Source of the DNA: Acanthococcus lagerstroemiae | Taxonomy: Eukaryota; Arthropoda; Insecta; Hemiptera; Eriococcidae | Assembly: GCA_031841125.1 (NCBI GenBank) | Contig: CM063110.1 | Location: forward strand, 31,821,214-31,885,213 | Length of the DNA stretch: 64,000 nucleotides | Direction: 5' to 3' | Notes under the pieces: model-generated | What the model was told of the DNA's origin: nothing | Databases searched by the model: none | The model's input: the letters and a program-made list of their open reading frames with translations, nothing else | Program-made: the position numbers and the translations under genes | Shown: positions 40,861 through 51,558 of the stretch, one piece after another | Layout: each line of letters begins with the position of its first letter | Position numbering within the stretch: the first letter of the stretch is position 1

Positions 40861-41699
40861 ATCGTATGAAGGTCTCATTCAGTGTTACCAATTCACAATT
40901 TCAGAGTTGCCTGGCATTGTTTTATAAAAGTACCTAAAATTGCCGGAGACTGTAGGAAATTTTTGGATCACAAGTTCGAGTAAATCATTTATTTTTCGAA
41001 TCTATCACTACTCACTAGAACTGACACACCAACGAATAACTAAAAATATTACTCTTCATTAGGCTTTCTAAGCTGTGGTTTTTCGTTTTATCAACAAAAA
41101 CAGACAGCAGACTTGCAGCCAACTGATAAGTGAAAGAATGATAGTTCGTGGCTCTTAGCATGCAGCAAAACTGCCAACATTCAAAAATGTGAAATGTAAA
41201 AAATAAGTGTAGACAGAATTGTAAGGTATAGAAAATGCCTGACGTTGTATTAAAAATACCTGAGTGCCGAGAAAATGACGGAAAAATCTAAAAAATACCT
41301 ACGTGTCGGGGAAATGCCGGAAAAATCTAGAATTGCCTAAGATCTCAGGCAATTGCCGGAGGGCAGGTAACACTGGCTCTCATTAAGAAACGGCCACGCA
41401 AAACTGAGAAAAGTTCCCTAAAATCCAAAATTAATATCTCCAGGTTCCCCAATAGATCTCACTTTTATTTGTCGACTCCGCTAGACACCCTGTAATATCA
41501 AAAATGGACTAACCTTATAAACATGAGAAATGTTGTCTATATGGGCACCGATGTAGGAAGGTCTCGGTCTTGGGGGAGGGGGTTAGTGGTCGCTACAGCA
41601 CGTATCTCGTTATCTTATTACTGCAATTAATGCGCTAAAATAGATTCTGAAATGCTCTTTTCAACAGCGTGGGATATGGGAGGCCCTAACCCTCTAACT
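40861..41699. other. No gene recognised
   Basis: AT-rich DNA with short repeated phrases such as AAATGCCGGAAAAATCTA, AAAATACCT and CAATTGCCGGA (40940-41370), which suggest an unnamed worn repeat between the two oppositely oriented satellites. Confidence 0.4.
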
Positions 41700-42430
41700 C
41701 GAATTCCAACCTCTCTGTTCATATACCGATGTATATGGTAATTCACGATACTTTTGTCGCTCAAACCTCTCCTTAAGATACCAACATTTTCACTTTAGGA
41801 TGGAACGTATATCAGAAATGAGTTCCGACCTGTGAAAACCCAGCATAATATTACCAACATTGCTCAAATTATTATCAAATTTAATTTAAATAAGTTTATA
41901 AAAGAAATTAAGTTAAAATTTATAATTAAATAAAATAAATAAAATATTATAAAATTAAAAGAAAAAATATTGATAAAATAAATCAGATTATATTATTGAT
42001 TGAAATAAAAGAAATAATTAATTAATTTTTATGCCCCTCATCCTCATATATGTGCCGCAGTTTTCATTTTAGGGTAAAACTAGCGATCTTGAAACTCAGC
42101 ACAATGATATTCATATTGCCCGTATTGTTATATTCATTTATGCGGGCCCTTCATAGGTGCCACAATTTTCATTTCAGAGTAAAAACTGACTTCAGAAACG
42201 AGTTCAATAGTTTTAAATCCTGTAATACAATACCCATATTGCATTTTATGAAGTTTCAGAACACCCTCCCCCTCTCTGATACTACAATTTTGAATTTACA
42301 ACCAAATCAATGCCGAGACAGAATTCTAAAATTTTGAAACTCCCGTAGCCGATACCTTTATTCGATACTGAAGTTTTTAAAAGTGGTGATAAAAAATCAT
42401 TTCTGATACTAAAGAACACAGTAACATAAA
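41700..42430 (+). repeat. Worn ~110-130-bp tandem repeat, plus orientation, with AT-rich core
   Basis: Units with CCACAATTTTCATTTCAGAGTAAAA(A)CTGACTTCAGAAACGAGTTC (42158), GCCGCAGTTTTCATTTTAGGGTAAAACTAGCG (42054) and CAACATTTTCACTTTAGGATGGAACG (41782) line up, as do TGATATTCATATTGCCC-type words. A stretch of nearly pure A/T (41870-42030) lies between units. Orientation is opposite to the array at 40113-40560. Confidence 0.65.
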
Positions 42431-43037
42431 TTTCTAAGTGCGGTATCTACGGTTCGGGGAAGGGGAGGGAAAAGTTCCAGAGCTGGGTAGATCAGGCAAG
42501 GCTTACCGATTACATTCTTAGGATGCAAATTGTAAGGGATCCGGTTACTAAATTAAAAAATTTTCAGTGATGTGGATGGCGACATAAAAGGCCCACAAGG
42601 CCATAATAGATCGAAAGGCCTGAGATGCATTTGCATCTCCGCACCCGCAGCCAGGCACTGCATGGGGTAGATGGAGATGTAGAGGAACGTATCCGAGAGT
42701 GATTTGCATATTTTCTGTTTGCTAAAAATCAGTATTAGTGCGATAAACATTTTCGGAAATTCTACATTGTTTCCGACAAGGCCTGGGTAAATTTATCTAT
42801 GGTATTTAAAAAAAATGTCACTACAACCACTCGCTTCTCGACATTCCTGAGGTAATTAAGGAAAAACTGAACAAATTCTTATGTAGAATCTCACGAGGAA
42901 CAACTTTTTGTTTGAAACATTTTCCCCCGAATTAGATAGTTTTGTTGTTTCTGCAAAAGATAATTTTTGCACTTGAACCCCCCCCCTCTCCCTCACCCAT
43001 CTCATGAAATTAGCAAGCTAGGTAGACACCGAGATTT
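42431..43037. other. No gene recognised
   Basis: Contains a perfect 8-bp-arm hairpin, GAGATGCATTTGCATCTC (42622-42639), within a GC-richer block at 42580-42690. A C run lies at 42979-42987. No gene is recognised. Confidence 0.4.
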
Positions 43038-43047
43038 TTTTGATAAC

Positions 43048-43660
43048 TGATGATGATGATGATGATGATGTATTCCTTAATTTCTCGACTAGTAGATTAC
43101 GTCTTTCCACTTTTCTCTCTCCTGTGCTAATCTTTTCATTTCTGAGGACTTATACTTCGTATCCTCCATTACCTGCTCTTCATAGCTCATTCTTTGCCTT
43201 CCTTTCAGTTCTTCCCCTCAACCATTCCCTCTAGCAGAATTGATAATATCCCTGGATGTTTTACACTATGACCCATTATTTTAACTCTTCTCTTTACAAT
43301 TATATTCCAAATTTCTCTTTCCCTTCTTGATCTTTTCTATCCATTTGATTTTCAACATTCTCCGATCTAATATGCGTACTTTATTCAGTGTCCTTACATT
43401 CCATGTCCCTATTCTTAATTCTGATAGTTTCTCACTAGGAAATCTGAATGGAAGACTTTTTACGTCTGGAGGTGTTATTTACTTTGTAAGTTGCCATCAT
43501 ATTTGTAGTGGTGGAGACGCATCTCCAGGGAAGAATACTGATATATGTAGTTTCCCTTTGCTTTCATTAGGGTTTATCTGGCAAGGTTTTCCTTTTCCTA
43601 TGTGCCTTTAGTTCTTCTTTAAGCCTCCTCACCACTCCAATGTAGCATCCATAGCTAGGG
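43048..43660 (-). mobile_element. Short RTE-derived non-autonomous element
   Basis: Minus strand, 613 bp, flanked by ttttgataac (43038-43047) and ttttggtaac (43661-43670), 9 of 10 identical. From its 5' end: an untranslated region matching that of the RTE at 6575 (GGCTTAAAGAAGAACTAAAG), the first endonuclease block (ELRIGTWNVRTLN), then directly a C-terminal reverse-transcriptase segment (LDRRMLKIKWIEKI, KIMGHSVKHPGI, EMKRLAQEREKWKDV), then a CATCATCATCAT tail. Nearly the whole endonuclease and reverse transcriptase are missing. It seems to use the parent's ends to be copied in trans. Confidence 0.85.
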
Positions 43661-43670
43661 TTTTGGTAAC

Positions 43671-44058
43671 TAAGAGGGCCAATATCAGCAATTTTCAACA
43701 AAAAAATCTTGATTTGTTTATTTTTCTGACTAACACGCAAAAATGTAAAATTATTATAAGGACGGATTAGGAAATTTATAAAAATTTTATCTGCGACGGA
43801 AACACCAATAATCGAGTTCAGTATTCAAATCAAAAGGTATTGAGCAAAGTATTGGAATGAGAGTTTCTAGGTCGCTGAGTTCAAAATATCGCTTTAAACT
43901 TTAATGTGATTTCGGTTTGTTCCCCAAAATTCAGATTTTATCCCTGAAAAGAGTAAAATTGATTCGAATTAAAAAATGGAGGAAGGTATTAAAATCCCTC
44001 CTCCAAGCTATACGCTTTCCTGTATGGATTCTGAGTGAGCCGGTTCATTTTATAAAGC
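43671..44058. other. No gene recognised
   Basis: AT-rich spacer. The 64-codon frame at 43917-44111 runs into a MITE and is not supported. Confidence 0.4.
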
Positions 44059-44066
44059 TTGGGGTG

Positions 44067-44362
44067 CAGAGACGTATCGAAGAGTTTTTCCTGGGGGAGG
44101 GGGGGGGGTAGAAATTGGTAAAGTCCCAACTGACTCAACTCAGAATTTTTAAGTATCAAAGCAAAAAAGAAAAAAAACCTTTTGACCTGTTGGATTTTCC
44201 CAACTGACTCAACTCAATTCTCAAGTATCAGAGCCAAAAAAAAAAACTTGTTGGATTTTCCCAACTCGCCTGACTGAAATGGTAAATTTTCCCAACTGCT
44301 GAGTGGAAAATTCCTACAGGGGGGTAAGTTGCCCCCCCTGTACCCCTATCGGTACGTCCCTG
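44067..44362. mobile_element. CAGRGACGTACCGA-family MITE, copy 2
   Basis: The ends are CAGAGACGTATCGA and, inverted, CAGGGACGTACCGATAGGGG. The flanks ttggggtg (44059-44066) and ttggggtc (44363-44370) agree at 7 of 8. A ~75-bp internal block (GATTTTCCCAACT.ACTCAACTCA..TTCTCAAGTATCA) is tandemly doubled relative to copies 1 and 3, which explains its greater length. Confidence 0.85.
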
Positions 44363-44370
44363 TTGGGGTC

Positions 44371-45294
44371 GTAATTTAAGAGTTTTGATCCGATGTAGTG
44401 GCTGAAAAAGCGAGAGGAGGAAAGTGGAGTCGTAATGAAAATAATAAGTTGGACCGATGCAGTGACTTTCTCCTAATATAGCTTTGTAGGTCCCCATCAG
44501 TCTCTGACCCAAGAATCGAATTCCCCTGGTTTTTCTCTTTTTCGAGAATTCTAACAAATTCGGAACTACGTACCCATAGTTCATCGGTTTCCATGTGAAC
44601 TTCAAAAGAAAACGATAAAACGACTATCTGCAGTTCATCACCTCGTTAATAAGTAAGATTTCACCATGTCTGTCATGTTCAGACCATGTTCGATGCTCGC
44701 CTTTTGACATGACGATTTTCATTCGTACTGGTTGTTTCTTAATCTCTCGGATGTCTAGTCGACGCTCATGGACTCGTAATTCATTAGGAATACTAATCTT
44801 CCCCAACAGTCGGTTTCTATAATCCTATATCCGCAACCGAAAAGCACTTCAACGCGAAAATTACGACAAATAGCAAACAGAACATCTGTTACGACCCATA
44901 ATAAACCATTAATACTGTCACTTTATGTTAACCGGGTGTCAAATAACTTTGTAGAAACCGCGGTTCATCATTCCGATGCATCTGTGAAACACCATTCAAT
45001 AAGCTGAAAGATGACCATTCCGCGTGCTCCGATTTAATCTGCATTTTCGACCCTCTTCGTGATTTACAAACCGGCATTTTTTGTGTACACAGCAAGCCTA
45101 GTACAGCGAAGGTCAGTCTAATTTATTCTCAGAGAAAGAAATTTCGTAACCTGACCAAAAATTTACTTTTGAAATATCACATTCCCGTAACTTGGGTACT
45201 GGAGTTGAATTTCAGTTTTAGAGTTACAGAATACTAGAACCAGATCGAAGGTTATGAGCTTTCTGATCGAACCGAGTTCATTTGACTTTATCTG
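44371..45294. other. No gene recognised
   Basis: Overlapping minus-strand frames at 44228-44605, 44376-44594 and 44624-44806 (the last has IPNELRVHERRLDIREIKKQ) resemble no family I can name. The region is not visibly repetitive. Confidence 0.4.
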
Positions 45295-45307
45295 TGAACG
45301 GGGGCAT

Positions 45308-46375
45308 TTTGTTTTTTCCAAACGCGAAAATAATAAGGATATTGAAAAATATGTCTAAAAACTCCAACGCTTACATCAGACTTGATAGAATGGGGAAAGA
45401 ATTTACCGTTGATGGGGAGGGGGGGGGTCAGACAAGGAGATCTACTTCTATTAAATAATATACTTGAAGAAGTATTTAGGAAAATGGATTGGGGGAGGAA
45501 AGGATTGAGGGTCGATGGTGAGTACTCAAGTAACTTGAGATTCGCGGATGACGTAGTAATAAATTGCCAATTCACCGAGAGAGTTAAAAGAAATGGGAGA
45601 AGAAATTATTGCCAAGAGTAGGGAAGCGAGTCTAATTATAAACGGAGCAAAATCCAAAGTTCTGTCAAAAAAAAAAAAAATAGAAAAATTCGGAATAAGC
45701 GGGTAGAAATTGAGGGGGTAGAGGAAGCGGAATATTTGGGGAAATTAATTTCGTTCAAAAATAAAAGGGAAAAAGAACTGAGTAGAAGGGTACAAAACAG
45801 ATGGAAAAACTTTTGGGCATTAAAGAAAATTTTCAAAGGAAGGATGGGAATTCACCTAAAAACCAAAATATTGGAATGTTATTCTATGTCGGTGCTGGTG
45901 TACGGTGCCCAAACGTGGGCTTTAACAAAAGCTAATATAAGAAAACTGCAAACCACTCAAAAAAAAAAAAAAAGTATTTTAGGCATAAAGAAAAATGATA
46001 GAATTGAGAATAAAAATATAAGAAGGGTAACAAAAGCAAAAGACATATTAGGGAAGGTAATCAAAAACACAAAAATGGAAGTATGCGAGTCATATTGAGA
46101 CAAGAAGGGAGGTGGACAAAAAAAGTAAAGGCTTGGGTGCCGTATCAACGAGAAAATGCATTGATGCGTTGGCGGAACGAATTTAAGAAAGAAATGGGCC
46201 CAAAGTGGAGGGGAGTAGCTGCCAACAAAGTCGAATGAAAAAGACGCGGGGAGGCATATGCCCTAAAATAAGCTAATGATAGCGGTGGGGAAGAGACTCC
46301 CCCTAGTTTACTGCCATAGTCGCACTGTAAGTAGGTTTAGGAAAAGCCGTCATCACTGAAATAAATAAATAAAAA
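45308..46375 (+). mobile_element. RTE LINE, 5'-truncated, with perfect 13-bp TSD
   Basis: A perfect 13-bp duplication, TGAACGGGGGCAT, flanks the copy (45295-45307 and 46376-46388). It covers the reverse-transcriptase palm to the C-terminus and ends in AATAAATAAATAAAAA. It is 5'-truncated by incomplete reverse transcription. The clean duplication and readable protein suggest it is among the younger insertions. Confidence 0.92.
45345..46270 (+). pseudogene. RTE reverse transcriptase relic
   Basis: Blocks in order: NSNAYIRLDRMGKEFTVD (~45365), GVRQGD (~45423; the GVRQGDPLSP block, here damaged by a G run), LEEVFRKMDWGRKGLRVD, NLRFADDVVI (catalytic Asp pair, ~45537), REASLIINGAKSKV, then 45736-46098 open: MGKLISFKNKREKELSRRVQ, LVYGAQTWALTKANIRKL and a worn GHI...WTKKV-like end. 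Frameshifts occur near 45620, 45690 and at A runs (45666, 45961). It is not functional. Confidence 0.88.
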
Positions 46376-46388
46376 TGAACGGGGGCAT

Positions 46389-46604
46389 GCTAAGGGGTGG
46401 AACTAAACCAGATAGCCTATCGCGGTAAATCAGTTTTTGCAGACCACATCCGTAACTATCGCAAGCCACAATCCACCCTCACCGCAGAAAGAAAAGGAAA
46501 ACAACATTTTTCATATAATATTTGTCATTTTTTGCTCATTTTTTTTCTCAAGTAAGCCTAAGACGCAACATAAACGCATCAGGCACCGGCATCAATTTTT
46601 TTTC
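46389..46604. other. No gene recognised
   Basis: T-rich spacer between the RTE copy and a MITE fragment. Confidence 0.4.
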
Positions 46605-46686
46605 GTTTCAAAATTGATTTTGAAAAAATTTTAAAGAATTTGGGGGACTGTAGCCCCTAGCCCTCTCCTTGGTTGCACCCTTGTTC
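46605..46686. mobile_element. Right-end fragment of the GCGCAACC MITE family
   Basis: TTGATTTTGAAAAAATTTTAAAGAATTTGGGGG then CTCTCCTTGGTTGCACCCTTG matches the right part of the MITE at 14229-14477 (TAATTTTGAAAAAATTTTGAAGAATTTTTGG ... CCTCCTTGGTTGCGCCCTTG). I found no matching left end or flank duplication. Confidence 0.6.
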
Positions 46687-47959
46687 CAGAGGGGTTCAAA
46701 ATCTGCATATGTCGTGCGTATAGGTAACCGATTGGCGATCGGAAAACAACTAGGGTTTTTATTTCTATTTCTTTCTAATTTCTCGTCATTTGATTGAAGC
46801 CCTTTATTTGTTGGGGCCCGGGTAAATCCGGCCCTGAACATGGCTGGAAATCTCAGAACCATATTTATAGACGATCCATTTCTCAGCCGACAATCTAAAA
46901 TAATACTCGATTTTATGACGTAATTTCTATGTTCCTTTAATTAAACCTTATACACTCGTCATTATGAATTGCTTGACGTATTGACAATAGCACACGAATG
47001 ACTCAGGAGATGCTAAAGATCATTCGTGGTCACATTATAGTTGTAAGTATACGTAACAAGAGACACGAACGCTTAAAGCTGTAAATAAACAAGCGTGTTC
47101 ATAATTTGTGTGCTGCTTCCCTCTGTGCTTTTCATGTTCATCAACGACGCCTCCCGTCCGAATGCAAATTAAGTGACACTGCAGCACGTGACTGATGACT
47201 GTAATGGCTCACGTGTTTAGTTAGCAGCCCGATGAGTTCAGTGGGTGTTCTGTGTAATTTACTAATATGGACTGAATAGATTTTAGACAGTACGAGTATA
47301 AGTACATACGAATAATACGTATAGTAAGTATGGATACCGGGTCTGGTACCCGAATTTATCTACGTGTTCATGTGTTGGAGGGAGGGGATTTCATGTGGTT
47401 GACCCTTGAAAAGTGACAAATCCCACTCCTTTGGAAGCGAAACGAGCGACATTTTTCAATTTTCAGAAGGATTTCTTCAAATGATTAGGTGTATTTTAGA
47501 TGGTCATGGAGCTGAGGAGAGAGTTATCCCTCAAATCCCCCTTAAAACCGGCTATGATGGATATTGTAGACAGATACTGTAGGTGCACAGACCCCTTTCC
47601 CTTCCCAGAACATTAATAAGGGAAGATCTCATTCATTAGAAGGAAATACAAGATTTGGAGTTACCTGATTTTGGTCCCAAAATTTAATTTGGATAACCGA
47701 AACTGATGCGAGCTAACTTGGCGCTTATAACTGTCTGCCATATATGCCACGAACAACCCTCTGTGATTAGCAGGAAGTTCCATAATTTAACTGATTTTCA
47801 CAGATAATAAGAAAAATCTATCCAAATAAATAATTTCTTGTGCGTAATAAATGTGAGCCCCTTTAAAAGTAAGAATAGGCAAATGAATCTACAATGTGAT
47901 CCAAGTAAATGGTCCATACCCAACTGAAGTAGTATTTTCTTTCAGCCGTCCTGTATAAA
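46687..47959. other. No gene recognised
   Basis: Mostly unique-looking AT-rich DNA, GC-richer at 47110-47230. No supported feature. Confidence 0.4.
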
Positions 47960-48214
47960 GAGTAAGATCATAAATTCAGTAATCTCAGATCACAATCTTA
48001 AGATTTTTGGCAAAATTGAATAAATATAATAATTTAGAAATATTCTGGATATCAAATTACATTCCGATTATTCTTAGAATTTTGTGATACTTTCATGTTA
48101 GATTATGATCTTCAGATCATCAGGGAATACGGTACAGGATCACGATCATAAAGATTGAAAACTAATTACATTGTGATCTTAGATCACGATTTTTATGATC
48201 AGGCCCATCTCTAT
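47960..48214. mobile_element. Possible MITE rich in GATCATAA / GATCACAA
   Basis: The left part AAGATCATAAATTC...ATCTCAGATCACAATC and the inverted right part CTGATCATAAAAATCGTGATCTAAGATCACAAT are similar. The right end reads GATCAGGCCCATCT. I could not define the flank duplication. Further GATC/ATCACGATC words lie between. Confidence 0.5.
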
Positions 48215-49309
48215 TCTGTACATTATGAGTGTCACTCCAGTGACTTCCGAAATTTCAGAGGTTATCGTTATTATTTAATGATCAACCCCCCCCCCTCTAT
48301 CTCTAATACTCCAGCTTTAAAAAAATCAAAACTGTATTAAACTATCGGATTCAGCGTTTCTAAAACCAGACTTTACAAACGTTCGTACTACTCCTTGCTC
48401 CATACACTTGTTCAAAAATATACTTAGACGTTTTATTTTGAGCAACTTCTCACACATGTATTCTATTTCGACGAGTTTCGTTCCAGAATTGACACCATTG
48501 CACTGCATTTCATCTTTTCTCATAGAAGATATATTTTTAGATTTCTATGAATTTTTACCTATTTAGGTCCCGTTGCAAGTAAAGATAGGAAAGCATGCAT
48601 ACATGCGTACAAATTAGGGTTCAGTGCAGTGTCAAAGGAGGGAGGCTAAGGACAGATGAGTTCTAACAAGCCAGATAGCAAATTGGTCTCCAACAAGGTC
48701 ACTCAGCTACAGCAGGTCTCCTTTATATGCTTGCTCTGCTTATTTGCTGGGGGGGGGACGTGTCGGGGGTGCGTTACGGTTTTCGTTCAAGTATACCCAG
48801 TAATAAAAACATATAAAATGCTAAAAATCTGAATAAATTGTCTGAGATAAGATGAACTTTGTTTCTTTCTTAGAGGAAGACAATCGCTTCTTCCCTCTTC
48901 TAAATAATAAGAACTTGAACTCTTTTTTTTTTTTTTTGAGTTGGAGAAAATAAATTGTTCTAGTTCTTGAGGATTAGTAACTCTTATCAAGAAAGGAAAA
49001 AGAAAAAGAAGATGAAGAAGAAAGCAGTTTCCTTCCTTTCTTCTGTCAAAAAAATTTCATTTATTTATTTATTTTATTTTATTTGTTGTTGTTGTTGTTG
49101 TTTTTTTCTAAGAAGAAAATTATGTATTTCATTTCATTTTGTGCATGAAAGGAACGTGGCTCTCTTCATGGAAAAAGATTAAGTAAGCAAATGTTTTCTG
49201 TATCTTAAAAAACAAAAAACGTGTGTTGAGAATAAAAAAACAAGAAGACTGATTTTTCCATCTTTGAGAAGAGCTTCGTAATCACCCCTTCTTTCTTGTG
49301 AATGAAATG
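48215..49309. other. No gene recognised; simple repeats
   Basis: Contains a G run (48750), a T run (48921-48938), an AAG-rich stretch (48990-49025) and a (GTT)6 microsatellite (49083-49101). Frames at 48326-48523 and 48967-49182 are not recognisable; the second is low-complexity. Confidence 0.45.
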
Positions 49310-49512
49310 AATTTCATTCTTTTCTTCTTTTCTAATTTGCTCTCAACCTGAGCCCTGGAATCCGCTCTTTCGAGCATTACTTCAGAGACGTCGGGGAGGC
49401 TGTTAGGGCTAAAAACTGGCCTAGGTCGAAATGTAGCGAGTTGCTGCGTGGGCTCGAACCCGGGACCTCCGGATTCCGAGACCAGCGCGCTATCCACTCA
49501 GCCAACCAGACC
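49310..49512 (-). repeat. tRNA-derived SINE, copy 2 (full tRNA head)
   Basis: On the minus strand it starts GGTCTGGTTGGCTGAGTGGA. Box A is TGGCTGAGTGG, box B is GGTTCGAGCCC (~49452-49462), and the two are spaced as in a tRNA. The body GCAACTCGCTACATTTCGAC and CAGCCTCCCCGACGTCTCTG ends with TTGAGAGCAAATTAGAAAAG. Boxes A and B would allow RNA polymerase III transcription. The body is shared with copies at 40683 and 50831. Confidence 0.88.
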
Positions 49513-50668
49513 CCGAACTAAAGGAAAGAGTATTTTTTCCTTTTTTTCAAAGAGAATAAAAAATTGTCTCTTCACGTTCTTCAACAAAAAAATTCCTTTT
49601 CGAAGGGAAGCTTCTTTACGCAGGTTCAGGATGGGTAGTTAACATGGAAAAAATGAAACGAACCGAAACGCGGAAACATGTAACGGAAGTGATGCAGTAA
49701 CATTCCGCCCACATTCAGTGAGATAGAGAGCGAGTGATAGAGCAAAAGAAAGAGAGAGAGGGAGAAGCCCCTTTCGGTGGATCCAGGGGCGTTAGAAATA
49801 TGGTATCCACCCCTTTTGGCCATTGCAACGACTTGAAATTCCAAATTAAACGCAGCTTTGGTCGAGGTCCCTTTTCTTCCTGTTCTCTGAGGGTGCTGAT
49901 GGGGGGGGGGTGCACGTCTTTGGGTTCACTGGGTTTCCTAGGGATGGTGATGGGGCAGGGCTGCTAATTGGCTGGCATGAGTGTGTGGCAGAGAATTGTG
50001 TTCTGGGGTACCTATGGATGCGTTAGTACGGCCTAGTTGCGTTTCTGAACAATTTGTCGAATTCCTTAAAAACCACTGTTGGGTATCACACTCGCGCTAC
50101 AGTCTACAAAATGACTAAGCTCGTTCTCAGTAATATAGGCAATATTCCTCATAATCCTCACTATACATCTCAATCACAAAACAGGCGATTCTACATTCTC
50201 AGATCTTGCAGTACAGCTTTTTGTGCGGAGAAACAACAATTTCCTAAATAGCCCTTGGATTCTCAAATAACCCCGGTATACGGCACACTAGAATTTGTTG
50301 TTGAAGCCAAAATGGGACGAAAACCGGTACTTCTTCGTCATATTGAAGCTGAACTGGTTGACTGCATTTTTTACTTTAACTGCGAATCTTCTTCTTAATC
50401 TAATTCTGTTATTCGAAAAAAAATTTTAATTTGTGAAAATGTTTGTTTATTCAGTTAATTTAACAAAATAAATGAGGGTTTTCAATGATTTGAACGTTTT
50501 GGAGCAATTTACTTTAGATGTCTTGTATACGGACCCCCCTCCCCGCCAAAAAATCTACAAAATTCTCATTTTTTGTAATTTTGAAAAACAGCCTAACTAA
50601 ATTATATTTTTGGGAATTTTGACGGGTGTGATTTTCCGACACGGAAAGGAAAAAGCTAAATCATGAAA
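49513..50668. other. No gene recognised
   Basis: Frames at 49626-49967 on both strands and 50054-50251 have no recognised features. G run at 49901. AT-rich from 50390. Confidence 0.4.
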
Positions 50669-50760
50669 CACAGGCGCAACTAGGAGGGCTATAGGGACTA
50701 TAGCCCCCCCCCCCAGAAAAAAACAACAAAAAAAGCATTTAAAAAAATGTTGTATTAAGT
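50669..50760. mobile_element. Left-end fragment of a GCGCAACC-type MITE
   Basis: CAGGCGCAACTAGGAGGGCT then ATAGGGACTATAGCCCCCCC resembles the inverted right ends of the MITEs at 14229 and 46605 (CAAGGGCGCAACCAAGG.GG, GGGCTA..GGGCTACAG). The partner end is not visible before the SINE at 50831. Confidence 0.5.
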
Positions 50761-50830
50761 GAAGTAATTTAAAGGGTTCATTTCTTAATTCACTTTTTCG
50801 TATGAAATTTACTCCTCTCCATTTTTCGCT

Positions 50831-51045
50831 GGTCTGGTTGACCGAGTGGATGTCGCTGGTCTTGAAATTCGGAGGCCCTAGGTTCGAGCTTACGTAGCAA
50901 CTCGCTACATTTCGACCTAGGCCGGTTTTTTGGCAAGAAGAGAAGAGAGCTAAAACAGCCCTAAAAGCCTCCCCAACGTCTTTGAGGTAATGCTAGAAAG
51001 GGCGGATTCCAGGGCTCGGGTTGAGAGCAAAATTAGAAAAGAGAA
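50831..51045 (+). repeat. tRNA-derived SINE, copy 3
   Basis: Starts GGTCTGGTTGACCGAGTGGA. Box A TGACCGAGTGG and box B GGTTCGAGCTT (~50891-50901) are slightly worn. The body GCAACTCGCTACATTTCGAC, CTAGGCCGG, AGCCTCCCCAACGTCTTTGA and CGGATTCCAGGGCTCGGGTT ends at AAAATTAGAAAAGAGAATAT. It lies in the opposite orientation to copies 1 and 2. Confidence 0.85.
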
Positions 51046-51074
51046 TATGTTACAAGTGGTTTATAAACACTTCG

Positions 51075-51101
51075 CGCACACACACACACACAAAAAAAAA
51101 A
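51075..51101 (+). repeat. (CA)n microsatellite followed by A run
   Basis: CACACACACACACACA then about ten A. Simple sequence 30 bases after the SINE's end. Confidence 0.8.
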
Positions 51102-51318
51102 AGAAAGAAAGTAACAGAAAAAATGAAATTTGCACGGAAAATTGAGAAGTGAGCGGGGAAAAAGAGTCACAATTTAAATCGATTTGCGCATACAAAATTG
51201 TTGATGAATGACAAGACTTCGAGGGCACGTTTAGCTTTAGTGGGTCTACCTCGCTTCCTCTTCTGGCCTAGAGGAACATTTTTGACCTCTGGTGATGCTA
51301 TTACAAACTTCAAACGAA

Positions 51319-51550
51319 CATTGACGTACCAAAGAGTTTTCCTGGGGAGGTGGGAGGCAAAAATTGTTAAGGTCCCAACTGACTCAACTCAAAATTCTCA
51401 AGTATTAAAGAAAGAAAAAAAAGAAACCTTTTCCACTTGTATTTTCCCAGCTCCGCCTGACTGAAATGGTACGAAATTTTCCCAACTGCTGAGTGAAGAA
51501 TTCCTGCAGGGAGGGGGAGATTTCCCCCACCTCCTGTCGGTACCTCCCTG
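51319..51550. mobile_element. CAGRGACGTACCGA-family MITE, copy 3
   Basis: The ends are CATTGACGTACCAAAGAG and, inverted, CAGGGAGGTACCGACAGG. The flanks caaacgaa (51311-51318) and caaatgaa (51551-51558) agree at 7 of 8. It shares CCCAACTGACTCAACTCAAAATTCTCAAGTAT and ACTGAAATGGTA..AAATTTTCCCAACTGCTGAGTG with copy 2, and is more worn at its ends. Confidence 0.8.
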
Positions 51551-51558
51551 CAAATGAA

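Noticed and set aside
49780..49810. CAGGGGCGTTAGAAATATGG, resembling the MITE end at 32912
   Set aside because: Only about 10 bases match and no right end is present.
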